A stretch of 64,000 nt of DNA from Paenarthrobacter ureafaciens (GCF_004028095.1 NZ_SBHM01000007.1:1922001-1986000); one strand, 5' to 3'. Shown: positions 43,030 through 51,944, counted from the first letter of the stretch. Notes: generated by a model not told the origin, from the letters alone. Made by a program: numbers and translations.

Positions 43030-44689
43030 CCGGAAAGTACTTCTCCAGGAAGTCAGTCACCAGCTGGGCGCGTTCGTCCGCGTGGACCTCGGGGAAGCTG
43101 CCGTCATTGAGGCAGAAGAGGTCCATGTGGCGCTTGGCAAGGAGCTTGGGCAGGTAGTGCAGGCCGGACCACAGGGTGGTGTCCACGTACCGGACCCGGG
43201 CGTTCTCCTGGGTGACTGCAAGGCCGGTCAGGAGCGCGTAGTAGTGGTAGAACGAGTTGGTCACGGAGATGTTGTCCGCGGCCCGGAAACGGCTGGCCGC
43301 GGTCTTGGCGAACTCGCTGGGGAACTCATGTTCCATCCGGGCCACCACGCTCCGGCGGAGCGGAGCGGCCGTGTGTTCCAGGTGCCTGGTGGTGATCCGG
43401 CCGAAGCGCTCCCACAGCAGCTTGCGGTTGACCCGTGCGGCGTTCTCGAAGCCGCTGCGCTCGGCGTCGTTCTCGCCGAGCCCGATCCTGGTATCCGCTT
43501 CGATGAACTTGGTGATGCCGCCGGGCGTGAAGAACATCTCCGGTCCAACAGGCCTGCCGAAGAACATGTCGTCATTGGAGTAAAGGAAGTGCTCCGAAAG
43601 GCCATCGATGTGGTGGAGCTGGCACTCGACGGCCTGCGAATTGTGCGTGGGCAGCACGGAGGGGTCACTGAAGAAGTCCTCGCTGCGGACAATGGTCACC
43701 TTGGGGTGGTCGGCAAGCCATGAGGGGGCGGGGGAGTCCGTGGCGATGAAGATGCGGCGGATCCACGGCGCGAACATGTACACCGAGCGGAGGGCGTACT
43801 TGAGCTCGTCGATCTGCCGGTACCGGGCTTCATGGTCGTCACCCTCGCCCAGCACGGCATCTGCCTGCTGGGCGCGCCGTGCCGCGATGTACGCGAGATC
43901 GCTGCCGTCCACCCACGAGAAAACGATGTCGATGTCGAAGTCGATGTCGCTGGCGTGGTCCGCAAACATGTTTTCTATGGTTGGCCACTCCAGGCCGTGC
44001 CGGGTCACGGAACCGCGCACGGCGTCCTGCCGCAGCAGGGTCCGGCGGGTCAGCGAATTCTCCACGGGCAGTTCCAGGCGATCGCCATCAAAGCGCCAAA
44101 GTTCCAGCTGGACGCCCAAGGCAGGTCCGTACCAGAGCCCGCCGCCCGTCTCTACCCGGGGGCGGTAGAGGCGGAAGATGCGGGACTTGCGGTTGGCGGA
44201 CAGCTCCCCGTCCGCTACCAGTACCGAGACCTTCTTCTTGGCATCTACGGTCATCGAATAGAACGGCTCGTTCCGGAAAGCCTCCACCAGTGCGTCCCGC
44301 ACGGCCTTGCGCGATTCCCAGTCGACGGCGATGACCGGACGTTCGTCGTTGCCCCGCACCAGGATGAAGTCGACGCCGGCGGCGTCCAGCGCCGCGCGGA
44401 TGTCAAGCAGATCCGCAACCATGGCCTGCTGTGGCGTGAGGTCGGTGTTAAGGAGGGCATAGCGCCCGCGGTGGCGAACGACGTCGGACCTGTGTTTGAG
44501 GTGCGCAACGACGGACGCGGTGGCCGCCTCCGCAATCGAGTCCTCCTCGACCGTGGGGCTGCCGTGGTAAACCTGATCGACCTGTGCCTGCGTGATGGCT
44601 GTTCCTCCTTGCTGTGTTGAGGTGAAGCTGATGTTGAGGGCGCTGCCTTGCGGCGGAGCCGGAGCTAGATGTCCAGGGCTTCGCGCCAA
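43007..44689 (-). CDS. Stealth-family sugar-phosphate transferase
   Basis: Up to 560 aa, Stealth family: hexose-1-phosphate transferases making phosphodiester-linked polymers such as capsules or teichoic-acid-like material. CR1 is IDIVFSWVDGSD, CR2 covers RYRQIDELKYALRSVYMFAP then WIRRIFIATD, CR3 surrounds SEHFLYSNDDMFFGRPV and CR4 lies near the end (NDGSFPEVHADER). It is cytoplasmic, with no signal. The start is unclear. TTG 44689 has GGAGGAG 13 nt upstream and overlaps the HAD gene by 25 bp. A stronger ribosome site (AAGGAGG) precedes an ATC codon at 44596. Pairing with a HAD phosphatase-like gene suggests a phosphopolymer function. Confidence 0.93.
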   Translation of the reverse strand: MARSPGHLAPAPPQGSALNISFTSTQQGGTAITQAQVDQVYHGSPTVEEDSIAEAATASVVAHLKHRSDVVRHRGRYALLNTDLTPQQAMVADLLDIRAALDAAGVDFILVRGNDERPVIAVDWESRKAVRDALVEAFRNEPFYSMTVDAKKKVSVLVADGELSANRKSRIFRLYRPRVETGGGLWYGPALGVQLELWRFDGDRLELPVENSLTRRTLLRQDAVRGSVTRHGLEWPTIENMFADHASDIDFDIDIVFSWVDGSDLAYIAARRAQQADAVLGEGDDHEARYRQIDELKYALRSVYMFAPWIRRIFIATDSPAPSWLADHPKVTIVRSEDFFSDPSVLPTHNSQAVECQLHHIDGLSEHFLYSNDDMFFGRPVGPEMFFTPGGITKFIEADTRIGLGENDAERSGFENAARVNRKLLWERFGRITTRHLEHTAAPLRRSVVARMEHEFPSEFAKTAASRFRAADNISVTNSFYHYYALLTGLAVTQENARVRYVDTTLWSGLHYLPKLLAKRHMDLFCLNDGSFPEVHADERAQLVTDFLEKYFPVKAPWEK

Positions 44690-45585
44690 CTGCGAAGGAA
44701 TGCTCCTCCGGCGTCGTCATGGATGACGTCAGCGGCAAGCTCAAGGTCCGCCGCGGTGAGGATGGTGTAGGGCTTCACCGGAACACCGTCCGCGGGCCGT
44801 ACATCCACATGCTTGACGTCGTGGTCGTTGTGGTGGAGCCAGTCCGCCATGGCGTAGTCGGTGCGGGAATCACCCACCGTTCGCCAGGAGAGCGGCGTAA
44901 TGCCCTGGGCAGCCAGGAGTTCCACGGCACGGCTTGCACCCAGGTCCTTGCCCAAACGGACCGACTCTATGTCCGTGGAGATGATGGTGGGGTCCAGCCG
45001 ATAGTCCGCGGTGTCATCGGATCCGGGTGCGTGGTGGTCCAGGATGGCCGCGTTGAGGTTGTGCCGTGCCATGATGTCCAGCGCGTCGGCGTCGAAGAGT
45101 TTCTGTTCGGCGAGGTAGTCCTCGCTGGCAACGTCAAGGTGTTGCTCCACGGATACCATGGCCCGCTTGGTTTCGTCGAAGAACATGTGTGAGGCGTAGT
45201 CCTCGGCCACCAGCCGGCGGATGTCGTCGCCGTAAGCCTTGGGCACCGCGAGTTCGTGGTCCACGTGGATGGGACCGGGACCCTCGGCGGTGTAGCTGAA
45301 CCAGACCGCACCCTTCTCGCAGATAGCGTGGATGGTGGTGCCTGCAGGCATGCCCGCGGCAATCATGGGCTCCATGACCTGTTCGCTGATGAAAGCATCG
45401 GAACGGCCGGTATTGAAGATGACCGGGATGCCCGCAGCGGCCAGGGCTACGAGGTCGGCGATGATGTCCGGCTTCACGTCCCGCGTGACAGGGCTGGCGA
45501 TGGGACCGTCGACGTCGAGGAGCAGCGCGAGGGCCGGGTTCTCCCGGGTAACAGTCCGGCCGGGACTTTGGAGCGGTTGAGTCAT
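44665..45585 (-). CDS. HAD-superfamily hydrolase
   Basis: Haloacid dehalogenase-type phosphatase of 306 aa. Motif I is LLLDVDGPIA (nucleophile Asp and acid/base Asp), motif II is IFNTGRSD, motif III Lys is near SVRLGKDLGAS, and motif IV is VGDSRTDYAMADWL. A cap of roughly 120 residues lies between motifs II and III, as in Cof/sucrose-phosphatase-like members. It is translationally linked to the Stealth gene, so the substrate may be a sugar phosphate or polymer intermediate; this is inference. The start is ATG 45585. Confidence 0.9.
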   Translation of the reverse strand: MTQPLQSPGRTVTRENPALALLLDVDGPIASPVTRDVKPDIIADLVALAAAGIPVIFNTGRSDAFISEQVMEPMIAAGMPAGTTIHAICEKGAVWFSYTAEGPGPIHVDHELAVPKAYGDDIRRLVAEDYASHMFFDETKRAMVSVEQHLDVASEDYLAEQKLFDADALDIMARHNLNAAILDHHAPGSDDTADYRLDPTIISTDIESVRLGKDLGASRAVELLAAQGITPLSWRTVGDSRTDYAMADWLHHNDHDVKHVDVRPADGVPVKPYTILTAADLELAADVIHDDAGGAFLRSWREALDI

Positions 45586-45721
45586 GTCCCTATTCTGTCA
45601 GTCCGCGGGGCCCACTCCACAGCTGTGACGCCGCGGGCCTGATAATCACCATTTGGCTACAACCTGCCTGTGCCGGGGCTCACAAGTTCCGTTGGAGCTG
45701 TAACTTCCATAGGCTTGCAGG

Positions 45722-46021
45722 GTGATCTTCAAAGCTGTGGGCGAGGGACGCCCGTACCCTGACCATGGATACTCCGCGCCGCGGGATTGGGCTGCCCTGC
45801 CTCCCCGCCCGGTCCGGCTTGACGAGCTCGTCACCACCAAGCGCACCCTGGACCTGGAAGCGTTGCTGGCTGAGGATTCAACATTTTTCGGAGACCTTTT
45901 CCCCCACGTGGTCCAGTACCAAGGGGTCATGTACCTGGAAGACGGACTCCACCGGGCGGTCCGGACGGCACTGCATCAAAGGACGGCGATCCATGCCAGG
46001 GTGTTGGTGATCGATGGCTAG
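45722..46021 (+). CDS. Small conserved actinobacterial protein, ParB-like DGxHR motif
   Basis: A 99-aa soluble protein from GTG 45722. Stretches MIFKAVGEGRPYPDHGYS, VRLDELVTTKRTLDLEALLA and FPHVVQYQGVMYLEDGLHRA are, as I remember, widely conserved in actinobacteria next to LytR_C proteins. The YLEDGLHRAVRTALHQR end resembles the DGxHR core of ParB/sulfiredoxin domains, which can bind nucleotides. I have seen relatives labelled as antitoxins, but nothing here supports that. Its stop overlaps the next start by 8 bp, so the two proteins are translated together. Confidence 0.85.
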   Translation: MIFKAVGEGRPYPDHGYSAPRDWAALPPRPVRLDELVTTKRTLDLEALLAEDSTFFGDLFPHVVQYQGVMYLEDGLHRAVRTALHQRTAIHARVLVIDG

Positions 46022-46682
46022 GCGTCCCAAGGATGTGACGCACCTCCATGGCCATCACGTGGTCACGGGCGAGGAACTTCGCGCCACGTTCGCCGACGAC
46101 TCCGGGACGCCGCCCTCACGGTTCGGGAGGCGGCTTTTCCACGCGATCGTCCTGGTCCTCCTGGTGGGGGTCATCGCGGCCGGAGCCGTGGGCGCCTGGG
46201 CCGTCATGAACGGCGTGGTGAAAGTGCCCACCGCAGTAGCCAGCAAAGCTCCCACGAGCCTTTGCCCGGGAACCACCTTCGACTACGTTCCCAACGAAAC
46301 CGTCAGCCTCAACGTCTTTAACGCCACGTCCCGCAGCGGACTGGCCGGCACGGTCGCGGAGCAATTCGCCGCACGCGGCCATAAAGTGGGCGCCGTGGAC
46401 AACAGCGACACCGCCTATTCGGGAGTCGGCGTCGTCATATCCGGCGTCAAGGGCCAGGCGGCCGCCTTCAACATCCAGCGCAACCTCGCCGGTACCGACT
46501 ACTACGAGGACAACCGTGAGGACGAGTCCGTGGACGTCATCCTCACCCCGGGCTACGAGGGCCTGGTTGAACCGGAACAGGTTGACAAGACGCCAGGCAA
46601 GCTCAGCTGCCCCCGTGAGGACCTCCGCATCGCGGACAATTCCAAGTGGCCCATCATCCCCACGGATCCCGCAGGCAACTAA
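46014..46682 (+). CDS. LytR C-terminal (LytR_C) domain membrane protein
   Basis: A 222-aa single-pass protein: cytoplasmic N-terminus of about 40 residues, membrane helix 42-64 (HAIVLVLLVGVIAAGAVGAW), then an extracellular LytR_C domain (about 95-185). That domain is marked by ETVSLNVFNATSRSGLAGTV, AEQFAARGHKVGAVDN and DVILTPGYEGL. LytR_C domains occur alone or fused to LCP ligases that attach polymers to peptidoglycan; the stand-alone form has no proven role. It overlaps the upstream small DGxHR gene by 8 bp. Confidence 0.92.
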   Translation: MARRPKDVTHLHGHHVVTGEELRATFADDSGTPPSRFGRRLFHAIVLVLLVGVIAAGAVGAWAVMNGVVKVPTAVASKAPTSLCPGTTFDYVPNETVSLNVFNATSRSGLAGTVAEQFAARGHKVGAVDNSDTAYSGVGVVISGVKGQAAAFNIQRNLAGTDYYEDNREDESVDVILTPGYEGLVEPEQVDKTPGKLSCPREDLRIADNSKWPIIPTDPAGN

Positions 46683-46697
46683 ACTCCCACAGCGCTT

Positions 46698-47387
46698 CTA
46701 CGCGTCGCTGGCCTGCAGTGTCCCCGCCGCGGCAGCCCGGACTGGCCTGCCGGCGTCGTCGAACTTCGCCCCAGCCCCCAGCTGGATGAACCGTACGGTG
46801 AGCGCTGTGGCGGTTTCGACGTCGGTGAGCGGCGATGGCAGCGGCGCGTCGCCGTCGGGCGTCTTGTTGCGTCGTGCGGCGCTGGCGGACAGGGTGCCGT
46901 GAATGAGGCGCGCCAGCTGCGCCACGTCCACGTCCGGGAGGTAGCCCTGGCGGACCCCGTCCTTAAGGATGTCTTCGAGGAGGATGTTCAGCCCGCCGAC
47001 GTGGTCTGCGAGTTTGGCGAAGGAAGCGGGGGATAGGACAGCTGCCATCGCCGGCCCGGGCGGCAGGTGGCGGCGGCTGAGGTCCTCCACCTGGGATCGG
47101 ACGTAGAGGGCCAGCCGGTCCACCGGATTGTCCAAGGCTGCCAGGGAATCGCGCAGGTCCCCGATAAAACGTTCGGTCTCGTCCAAGGCGTACGCGATGA
47201 GCAGTTGCTCCATGTCCGCGTAGTAGTTGTAGACCGCGGTGCGTCCCACGCCTGCGTGGCGGGCGACGTCGGTCATGGTCAGGCCGGGGAGGCCGTGGGT
47301 GAACAGAAGCTCACCGAACGCTGTGAGGATACGACGTTGGGTCTCGGCGCGTTGGGCAGCGTTCGTGGCGGCCGTGATCCTTGGCAT
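46698..47387 (-). CDS. TetR-family regulator
   Basis: A 229-aa TetR protein. The HTH is RRILTAFGELLFTHGLPGLT then MTDVARHAGVGRTAVYNYYA; the C-terminal domain is unassigned (HLPPGPAMAAVLSPASFAKL, LARLIHGTLSASAARR). It starts at ATG 47387. Upstream, GACA-N13-TGTC in the first 35 bp could be its own operator. It is divergent from the LacI gene (113 bp apart). No dedicated target gene is obvious, because its other neighbour is the convergent LytR_C gene. Confidence 0.92.
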   Translation of the reverse strand: MPRITAATNAAQRAETQRRILTAFGELLFTHGLPGLTMTDVARHAGVGRTAVYNYYADMEQLLIAYALDETERFIGDLRDSLAALDNPVDRLALYVRSQVEDLSRRHLPPGPAMAAVLSPASFAKLADHVGGLNILLEDILKDGVRQGYLPDVDVAQLARLIHGTLSASAARRNKTPDGDAPLPSPLTDVETATALTVRFIQLGAGAKFDDAGRPVRAAAAGTLQASDA

Positions 47388-47500
47388 ATAGACACTTTAC
47401 CGTTATCTGTCAGCAAATACCCGTGAACCCTGCGGGGCGGAGGCGGGCGGAAACTCGCGTAGCATCGAGTCAACCGGATTGATTTCACCAAGGGGGACTG

Positions 47501-48520
47501 TTGCGGGCAACGGTCAAGGATGTAGCGCGCCGCGCGGGAGTGTCTCCCAAGACCGTTTCGAATGTGATGAACGGCGTGGTGCCCGTCAGTGCGCCCACGC
47601 GCCTCAAGGTCGAGCAGGCCATGCAGGAGCTCGACTACGTTCCCAACCTCTCTGCGCGGGGACTGCGCAACGGCCGCTCGGGCGTCATTGGCCTGGCACT
47701 GCCGGATCTGGCCACGCCCTTTTCCGCCGAGCTTGCCCACCATGTGGTGGAAGTTGCCCACGAACAAGGGTGGAGCGTGCAGATCGAGGAGACGGGATCG
47801 GATCCGCAGCGGGAACAGGACCTGATGACCCGTGCACGGTCCAACCTGATCGACGGCCTCATCCTCAACCCCGTGGTCCTGCAGGAAAGCGCCGTCAAGG
47901 TTGGTGTTTCCCTTCCTCCGGTGGTGCTGCTCGGCGAAGTCACCCAGCACATAGCCGATCGCGTGTTTGTGGACAGCATGGCTGCGGCGCGGGACATGAC
48001 GCTCGCGCTGGCAAAACCGGGACGCCGGAGGATTGCCGTCCTGGGCGTCAATGCGGCCCGGCCGTCGTCAACTGCCATCCACCGCGCGGCCGGCTACGAG
48101 TCGGCCCTGGAGGCCTTGGGCATAGCGCCGGACGATGAACTGCTGATCCGCTGCGAAAAATGGACGTCCGAGTCCGCGGCGGCAGCGCTTGATTCCTGGC
48201 TTGATTCGCACCCCGTGCCGGAGGCTTTGTTCTGCTTTACGGACTCCATGGCGCTGGGGGCGCTCAACGTCCTCTGGAAGCGGGGCATCCGGGTTCCCGA
48301 TGACATTGCAGTAGCAGGATTCGACGACGTTGCGGACGGGCGCTTCGCTGTCCCGCCCCTCACTACCGTTTCCTTCGACCGGCGCCATGTGGCCTCCGAG
48401 GCACTACGCCTGCTGACTGATCGAATGACGGACCGCGACTCCTCCCAGCGCGTGGTGCAGGTGGATTACTCCATCGTGGAGCGCGGCAGCACTGCCCCGC
48501 GGGGCAAGGAAGGGCACTAA
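47501..48520 (+). CDS. LacI-family regulator of the arabinoside operon
   Basis: LacI/GalR regulator of 339 aa. The HTH and hinge are VKDVARRAGVSPKTVSNVMN then APTRLKVEQAMQELDYVPNL; the periplasmic-binding-like core has GVIGLALPDLATPFSAEL, ALFCFTDSMALGALNVLWKR and IAVAGFDDVADGRFAVPPLT. It starts at TTG 47501 after AAGGGG. It lies 215 bp upstream of a sugar ABC transporter and GH51 gene on the same strand, whose promoter carries two palindromes with LacI-type geometry. It probably represses that operon until arabinose or arabino-oligosaccharides are present. Confidence 0.93.
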   Translation: MRATVKDVARRAGVSPKTVSNVMNGVVPVSAPTRLKVEQAMQELDYVPNLSARGLRNGRSGVIGLALPDLATPFSAELAHHVVEVAHEQGWSVQIEETGSDPQREQDLMTRARSNLIDGLILNPVVLQESAVKVGVSLPPVVLLGEVTQHIADRVFVDSMAAARDMTLALAKPGRRRIAVLGVNAARPSSTAIHRAAGYESALEALGIAPDDELLIRCEKWTSESAAAALDSWLDSHPVPEALFCFTDSMALGALNVLWKRGIRVPDDIAVAGFDDVADGRFAVPPLTTVSFDRRHVASEALRLLTDRMTDRDSSQRVVQVDYSIVERGSTAPRGKEGH

Positions 48521-48574
48521 GCCCGGGGCCAGGGAAACCTCCGCACTCCGGAGCTGGCAACGCCGCTTGGCGTC

Positions 48575-48629
48575 AAATTGTTTGCGCTAACAATTTTTCC
48601 TTGCCTTGCAATTTACATCGTTGTAATGT
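48575..48629 (+). promoter_or_regulatory. Promoter and two operators of the sugar ABC/GH51 operon
   Basis: -35 TTGCCT (48601-48606) and -10 TAATGT (48624-48629), 17-bp spacer. Operator 1 is AAATTGTT-TGCGCT-AACAATTT (arms 48575-48582 and 48589-48596), just upstream of the -35. Operator 2 is TTACATCGTTGTAA (48613-48626), overlapping the -10, with the central CG usual for LacI sites. Confidence 0.7.
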
Positions 48630-48735
48630 GAGACCTGCGTCACTCCGGCTCCACCATTCAGCTGGACACGGCGCAAGCAAGCCGGACTTTGCAGCTAGCA
48701 GTGACTTTCAGCGGACCCATCCAAAGGAGTGACGG

Positions 48736-50067
48736 GTGAAGCAATTCGAAACGGCCGGGAGACAGGTATCCAGGCGGCAACTATTAGCCGGATCCGCGGC
48801 CCTCGGCAGTCTGGGCCTGATGGCCGGGCTGACCGGCTGCGGCGGAGCGGCCCAGGCGTCCCAAGCGCGCGAGATCGGCTTCTGGCATCTGCTCTCCGGT
48901 GGTGATGGCATCAAAATGCAGGCGATGATCGCCGCTGCCAATCAAGCCAACCCGGGATTCAGGGTGCACCCCACCGTGCTGGCGTGGGGACCGCCCTACT
49001 ACACCAAGCTGGCCATGGCCTCGGCGGGCGGAAGGCCGCCCGAACTCGCCATCATGCACGCGAGCCGCGTGCCCGGCTACGCGCCCGGCGGACTCATCGA
49101 ACCGTGGGACCTGGACCTCCTCGCCGAAAACGGTGTGCGGCCCGGGGACTTCGCCCCGAGGATCTGGGAGAAGAGCCAGCAGGACGGCAAGGTGTTCTCC
49201 ATCGCGCTGGATTCACACCCGTTCATCATGTTCTACAACACGGATGTGGCAGGCAAAGCCGGGTTGTTGGAAACGAACGGCCAGCTTCAGCAGGTGTCCA
49301 CCCCCAACGATTTCAAGGCCATGGCCCGGGAGATGCAGAAAGTCACCAAGGCCCGTGGTTTGTCTTTCGGCTACCTCAACCTGGGCTCGCAGATGTGGCG
49401 CCTTTTCTACACCCTCTACAAGCAGCACGGGGCGGAGATCGTACTCACTCCGGGCCAGGAGATGCAGGCGGACCGGGATGCGGCCATCGAGTCCCTTGAG
49501 TTCATGGCGTCGCTCTTCGATGACACCATCGCGGCCAAGAGCGGTGATATCAATACGGGCATCGCCGAATTCGTCCGCGGCGATTCAGGCATGTTGTTCA
49601 GCGGAGTGTGGGAGCTCCCCACCATGAAGAAGGCCAAGCTGCCTGTGGACGCGGCAACCATCCCCACCCTGTACGGAACGCCGGCCTCGTACGCCGATTC
49701 CCACTCCTTCGTCCTTCCGCGGCAACTCACTGCAGACGCGGACAAGCGCCGCGATGTCTATAAGTTCGTCAGCGACATCCTCAAGGGCTCCCTCGCTTGG
49801 GCGGAGGCAGGGCATATTCCGGCGTACCAGCCAGTGGTCCAGTCGCCGGGCTACCGGCAGCTGTCGCCGCAAATCCACTACGCCAATGCCGCGGACATCA
49901 TTACGTACGATCCGGAGTCGTGGTTCAGCGGGTCCGGCTCGGACTGGCAGACGTACTTTGCAGAACACATCCAGAACGTGCTTCTGGGCCGTGACAAGGC
50001 AACCACAGGTTGGGACGGCTTCGTAGCCCGCACCAACGATCTTCTCTCCCGTCCCAACCCGGTCTAA
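48736..50067 (+). CDS. ABC sugar transporter, solute-binding lipoprotein
   Basis: Extracellular binding protein (family 1) of 443 aa for a carbohydrate importer. The leader combines a twin-arginine motif (SRRQLL, Arg13-14) with a lipobox (LTGC, Cys35), so it may be a Tat-exported lipoprotein. The mature part shows typical binding-protein features (IGFWHLLSGGDGIKMQAMIA; PHTV-type cleft residues; DSHPFIMFYNTDV; FVRGDSGMLFSGVWELPTMK). GTG start with AAAGGAG 6-7 nt before. It is first in the operon with two permeases and GH51. No ATPase gene is present, so a shared MsmK-like ATPase encoded elsewhere is needed. Confidence 0.93.
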   Translation: MKQFETAGRQVSRRQLLAGSAALGSLGLMAGLTGCGGAAQASQAREIGFWHLLSGGDGIKMQAMIAAANQANPGFRVHPTVLAWGPPYYTKLAMASAGGRPPELAIMHASRVPGYAPGGLIEPWDLDLLAENGVRPGDFAPRIWEKSQQDGKVFSIALDSHPFIMFYNTDVAGKAGLLETNGQLQQVSTPNDFKAMAREMQKVTKARGLSFGYLNLGSQMWRLFYTLYKQHGAEIVLTPGQEMQADRDAAIESLEFMASLFDDTIAAKSGDINTGIAEFVRGDSGMLFSGVWELPTMKKAKLPVDAATIPTLYGTPASYADSHSFVLPRQLTADADKRRDVYKFVSDILKGSLAWAEAGHIPAYQPVVQSPGYRQLSPQIHYANAADIITYDPESWFSGSGSDWQTYFAEHIQNVLLGRDKATTGWDGFVARTNDLLSRPNPV

Positions 50068-50097
50068 CCGTCCTACCGAGCGACAAAGGAGTCCTTC

Positions 50098-51045
50098 ATG
50101 AGTTCCTCTACCTTGTCCCGGCAGGCCAGCCAGCCCGGGACCACCCAGAGCCGGAACGCCAACGCCGGCCTGTCACTTCGCAGCAAGCGGGACGCCCTGA
50201 GCGGGTGGACCTTCTCCGCACCGTTCCTGGTGTTTTTCCTTGTCTTCCTTGTATGGCCCATCATCTACGGCTTCTACATGAGCCTCACGGGCAAATCCCT
50301 CACGGGGGCCAATGATTCCCTGATCGGCTTTGCCAACTACTCCGAGGCCTTTGCCGACGCCGGAATGTGGCGATCGTTGGGCAACACCCTGTACTTCACC
50401 GTGATCAGTACGGTGCCGCTGGTACTGGTTGCGCTGCTGATGGCGGCCCTGCTCAACATGAACCTGCCCGCACAATGGCTGTTCAGGTTGTCCTACTTTG
50501 CTCCATTCCTTCTGGCATCCACCGTGGTGTCCTTGTTCTTCACCTGGATGTACAACCCGCAACTTGGCCTGATCAACGATTTCCTCGCCAAGATCGGCCT
50601 TCCCAAAGTCGCCTGGCTGAACGATCCGAACGTGGCCATGTGGGCCATTGTGATAGCCACGCTGTGGTGGACCGTCGGCTTCAACTTCCTGCTGTACCTG
50701 GCGGCCATGCAAAACATACCGGCACAGCACTACGAGGCCGCGTCCCTGGACGGGGCGGGAGGATGGCGCCAGTTCTTCTCCATCACCCTGCCGCAGCTCA
50801 CACCCACCACGGTGATGATTGTCCTGTTGCAGATCCTCGCGTCGCTCAAGATCTTCGACCAGATCTACCAGATGACGGCCGGCGGTCCCGGCGGGTCCAC
50901 CAGGCCGGTGGTCCAGTACATCTTCGAAACCGGATTCACCGGCTACCGGCTGGGTTACTCCGCAGCCATCTCCTACATCTTCTTCGGGCTGATCGTGGTG
51001 GTTTCCGTCATGCAGTTCGTCATCACCCGCCGCAGGAGCGCATAG
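50098..51045 (+). CDS. ABC sugar transporter permease (MalF/UgpA-type)
   Basis: Inner-membrane permease of 315 aa with six helices (first at about 40-65). The conserved ATPase-contact loop is HYEAASLDGAGGWRQFFSIT-LPQL. An N-terminal cytosolic extension of 40 residues is rich in Ser/Gln. It pairs with the next permease (2-bp gap) to form the import channel fed by the upstream binding protein. CAAAGGAG precedes the ATG. Confidence 0.95.
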   Translation: MSSSTLSRQASQPGTTQSRNANAGLSLRSKRDALSGWTFSAPFLVFFLVFLVWPIIYGFYMSLTGKSLTGANDSLIGFANYSEAFADAGMWRSLGNTLYFTVISTVPLVLVALLMAALLNMNLPAQWLFRLSYFAPFLLASTVVSLFFTWMYNPQLGLINDFLAKIGLPKVAWLNDPNVAMWAIVIATLWWTVGFNFLLYLAAMQNIPAQHYEAASLDGAGGWRQFFSITLPQLTPTTVMIVLLQILASLKIFDQIYQMTAGGPGGSTRPVVQYIFETGFTGYRLGYSAAISYIFFGLIVVVSVMQFVITRRRSA

Positions 51046-51047
51046 CC

Positions 51048-51944
51048 ATGGCAACCACAACCCTCACCCGTCCCGCACAGCACACCGGAACCACCCAGGA
51101 CCTTCGCAAGCCGCGCAGGAAACTGACGGTCGGCAGGGTGGCCGCGATCGTCGTCGCCGCCTTCATTGCCGTTCTCTGGCTTATTCCGTTCGCTTGGGCC
51201 ACCGTCACCGCTTTCAAGACCGAGACGGACGCTTCGGCGTCGAAGATCAGCTGGATACCGCCGTCGGGCTTCACGGTCGAGGCGTTCGCCAAAGTCTTCC
51301 AGGACGGCAACATTCCGCTGTGGACGTGGAACTCGCTCTACACCTCGGCAGCCATCACGATCATCACTCTGGTGATCTCGGCGCTGGTTGCCTACGCCCT
51401 GTCCAGGATCGACTTCAAAGGCAAGAAGCTGCTGATGACGGTCATCATCGCGTCCATCATCATCCCGCCGCCGGTCCTGATCATCCCGCTTTTCTACCAG
51501 ATGCTTGCGTTGAAGATGATCGATACGTCGTGGGCCATCATCCTGCCGCAGGTCATCCATCCCGCCATGGTGTTCGTGCTGAAGAAGTTCTTCGACCAGA
51601 TCCCGCGGGAACTCGAAGAGGCGGCCGTGATGGACGGGGCCAGCCGGCTCCGGATCTTCATGACGATCATCCTGCCGTTGTCCCGGCCCATCCTGGCTGC
51701 CGTCGCTATCTTCACGTTTATCGGTGCCTGGAACAACTTCCTGTGGCCGTTCATCTCCACCAACGACGATTCGCTGCTGACCCTCCCCGTGGGCCTTCAA
51801 ACCATCAAGAGCGCCTATGGCGTGCAGTACGCGCAGAACATGGCGTCCGCGCTGCTCGCGGCGCTGCCGCTGATCGTCGTGTTCCTCTTCTTTCAGCGGC
51901 AGATCATCAAGGGCATCTCAACGACCGGACTCGCCGGAACCTGA
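51048..51944 (+). CDS. ABC sugar transporter permease (MalG/UgpE-type)
   Basis: Permease of 298 aa with six helices. The EAA loop is ELEEAAVMDGASRLRIFMTI-ILPLSRP. The start ATG 51048 lies two bases after the stop of the first permease, with AGGAGCG inside that gene's end as ribosome site. Together they import an oligosaccharide, most likely arabinan-derived given the downstream GH51 enzyme. A longer in-frame ORF from 50367 is an artefact. Confidence 0.95.
   Translation: MATTTLTRPAQHTGTTQDLRKPRRKLTVGRVAAIVVAAFIAVLWLIPFAWATVTAFKTETDASASKISWIPPSGFTVEAFAKVFQDGNIPLWTWNSLYTSAAITIITLVISALVAYALSRIDFKGKKLLMTVIIASIIIPPPVLIIPLFYQMLALKMIDTSWAIILPQVIHPAMVFVLKKFFDQIPRELEEAAVMDGASRLRIFMTIILPLSRPILAAVAIFTFIGAWNNFLWPFISTNDDSLLTLPVGLQTIKSAYGVQYAQNMASALLAALPLIVVFLFFQRQIIKGISTTGLAGT

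Noticed and set aside
45646..45930. 94-aa minus-strand ORF opposite the DGxHR gene
   Set aside because: Antisense to a conserved-looking protein; no ribosome site or motif.
50367..51944. 525-aa fusion reading through both permease genes
   Set aside because: The first 225 residues are out of frame with the first permease; the real second permease starts at ATG 51048.
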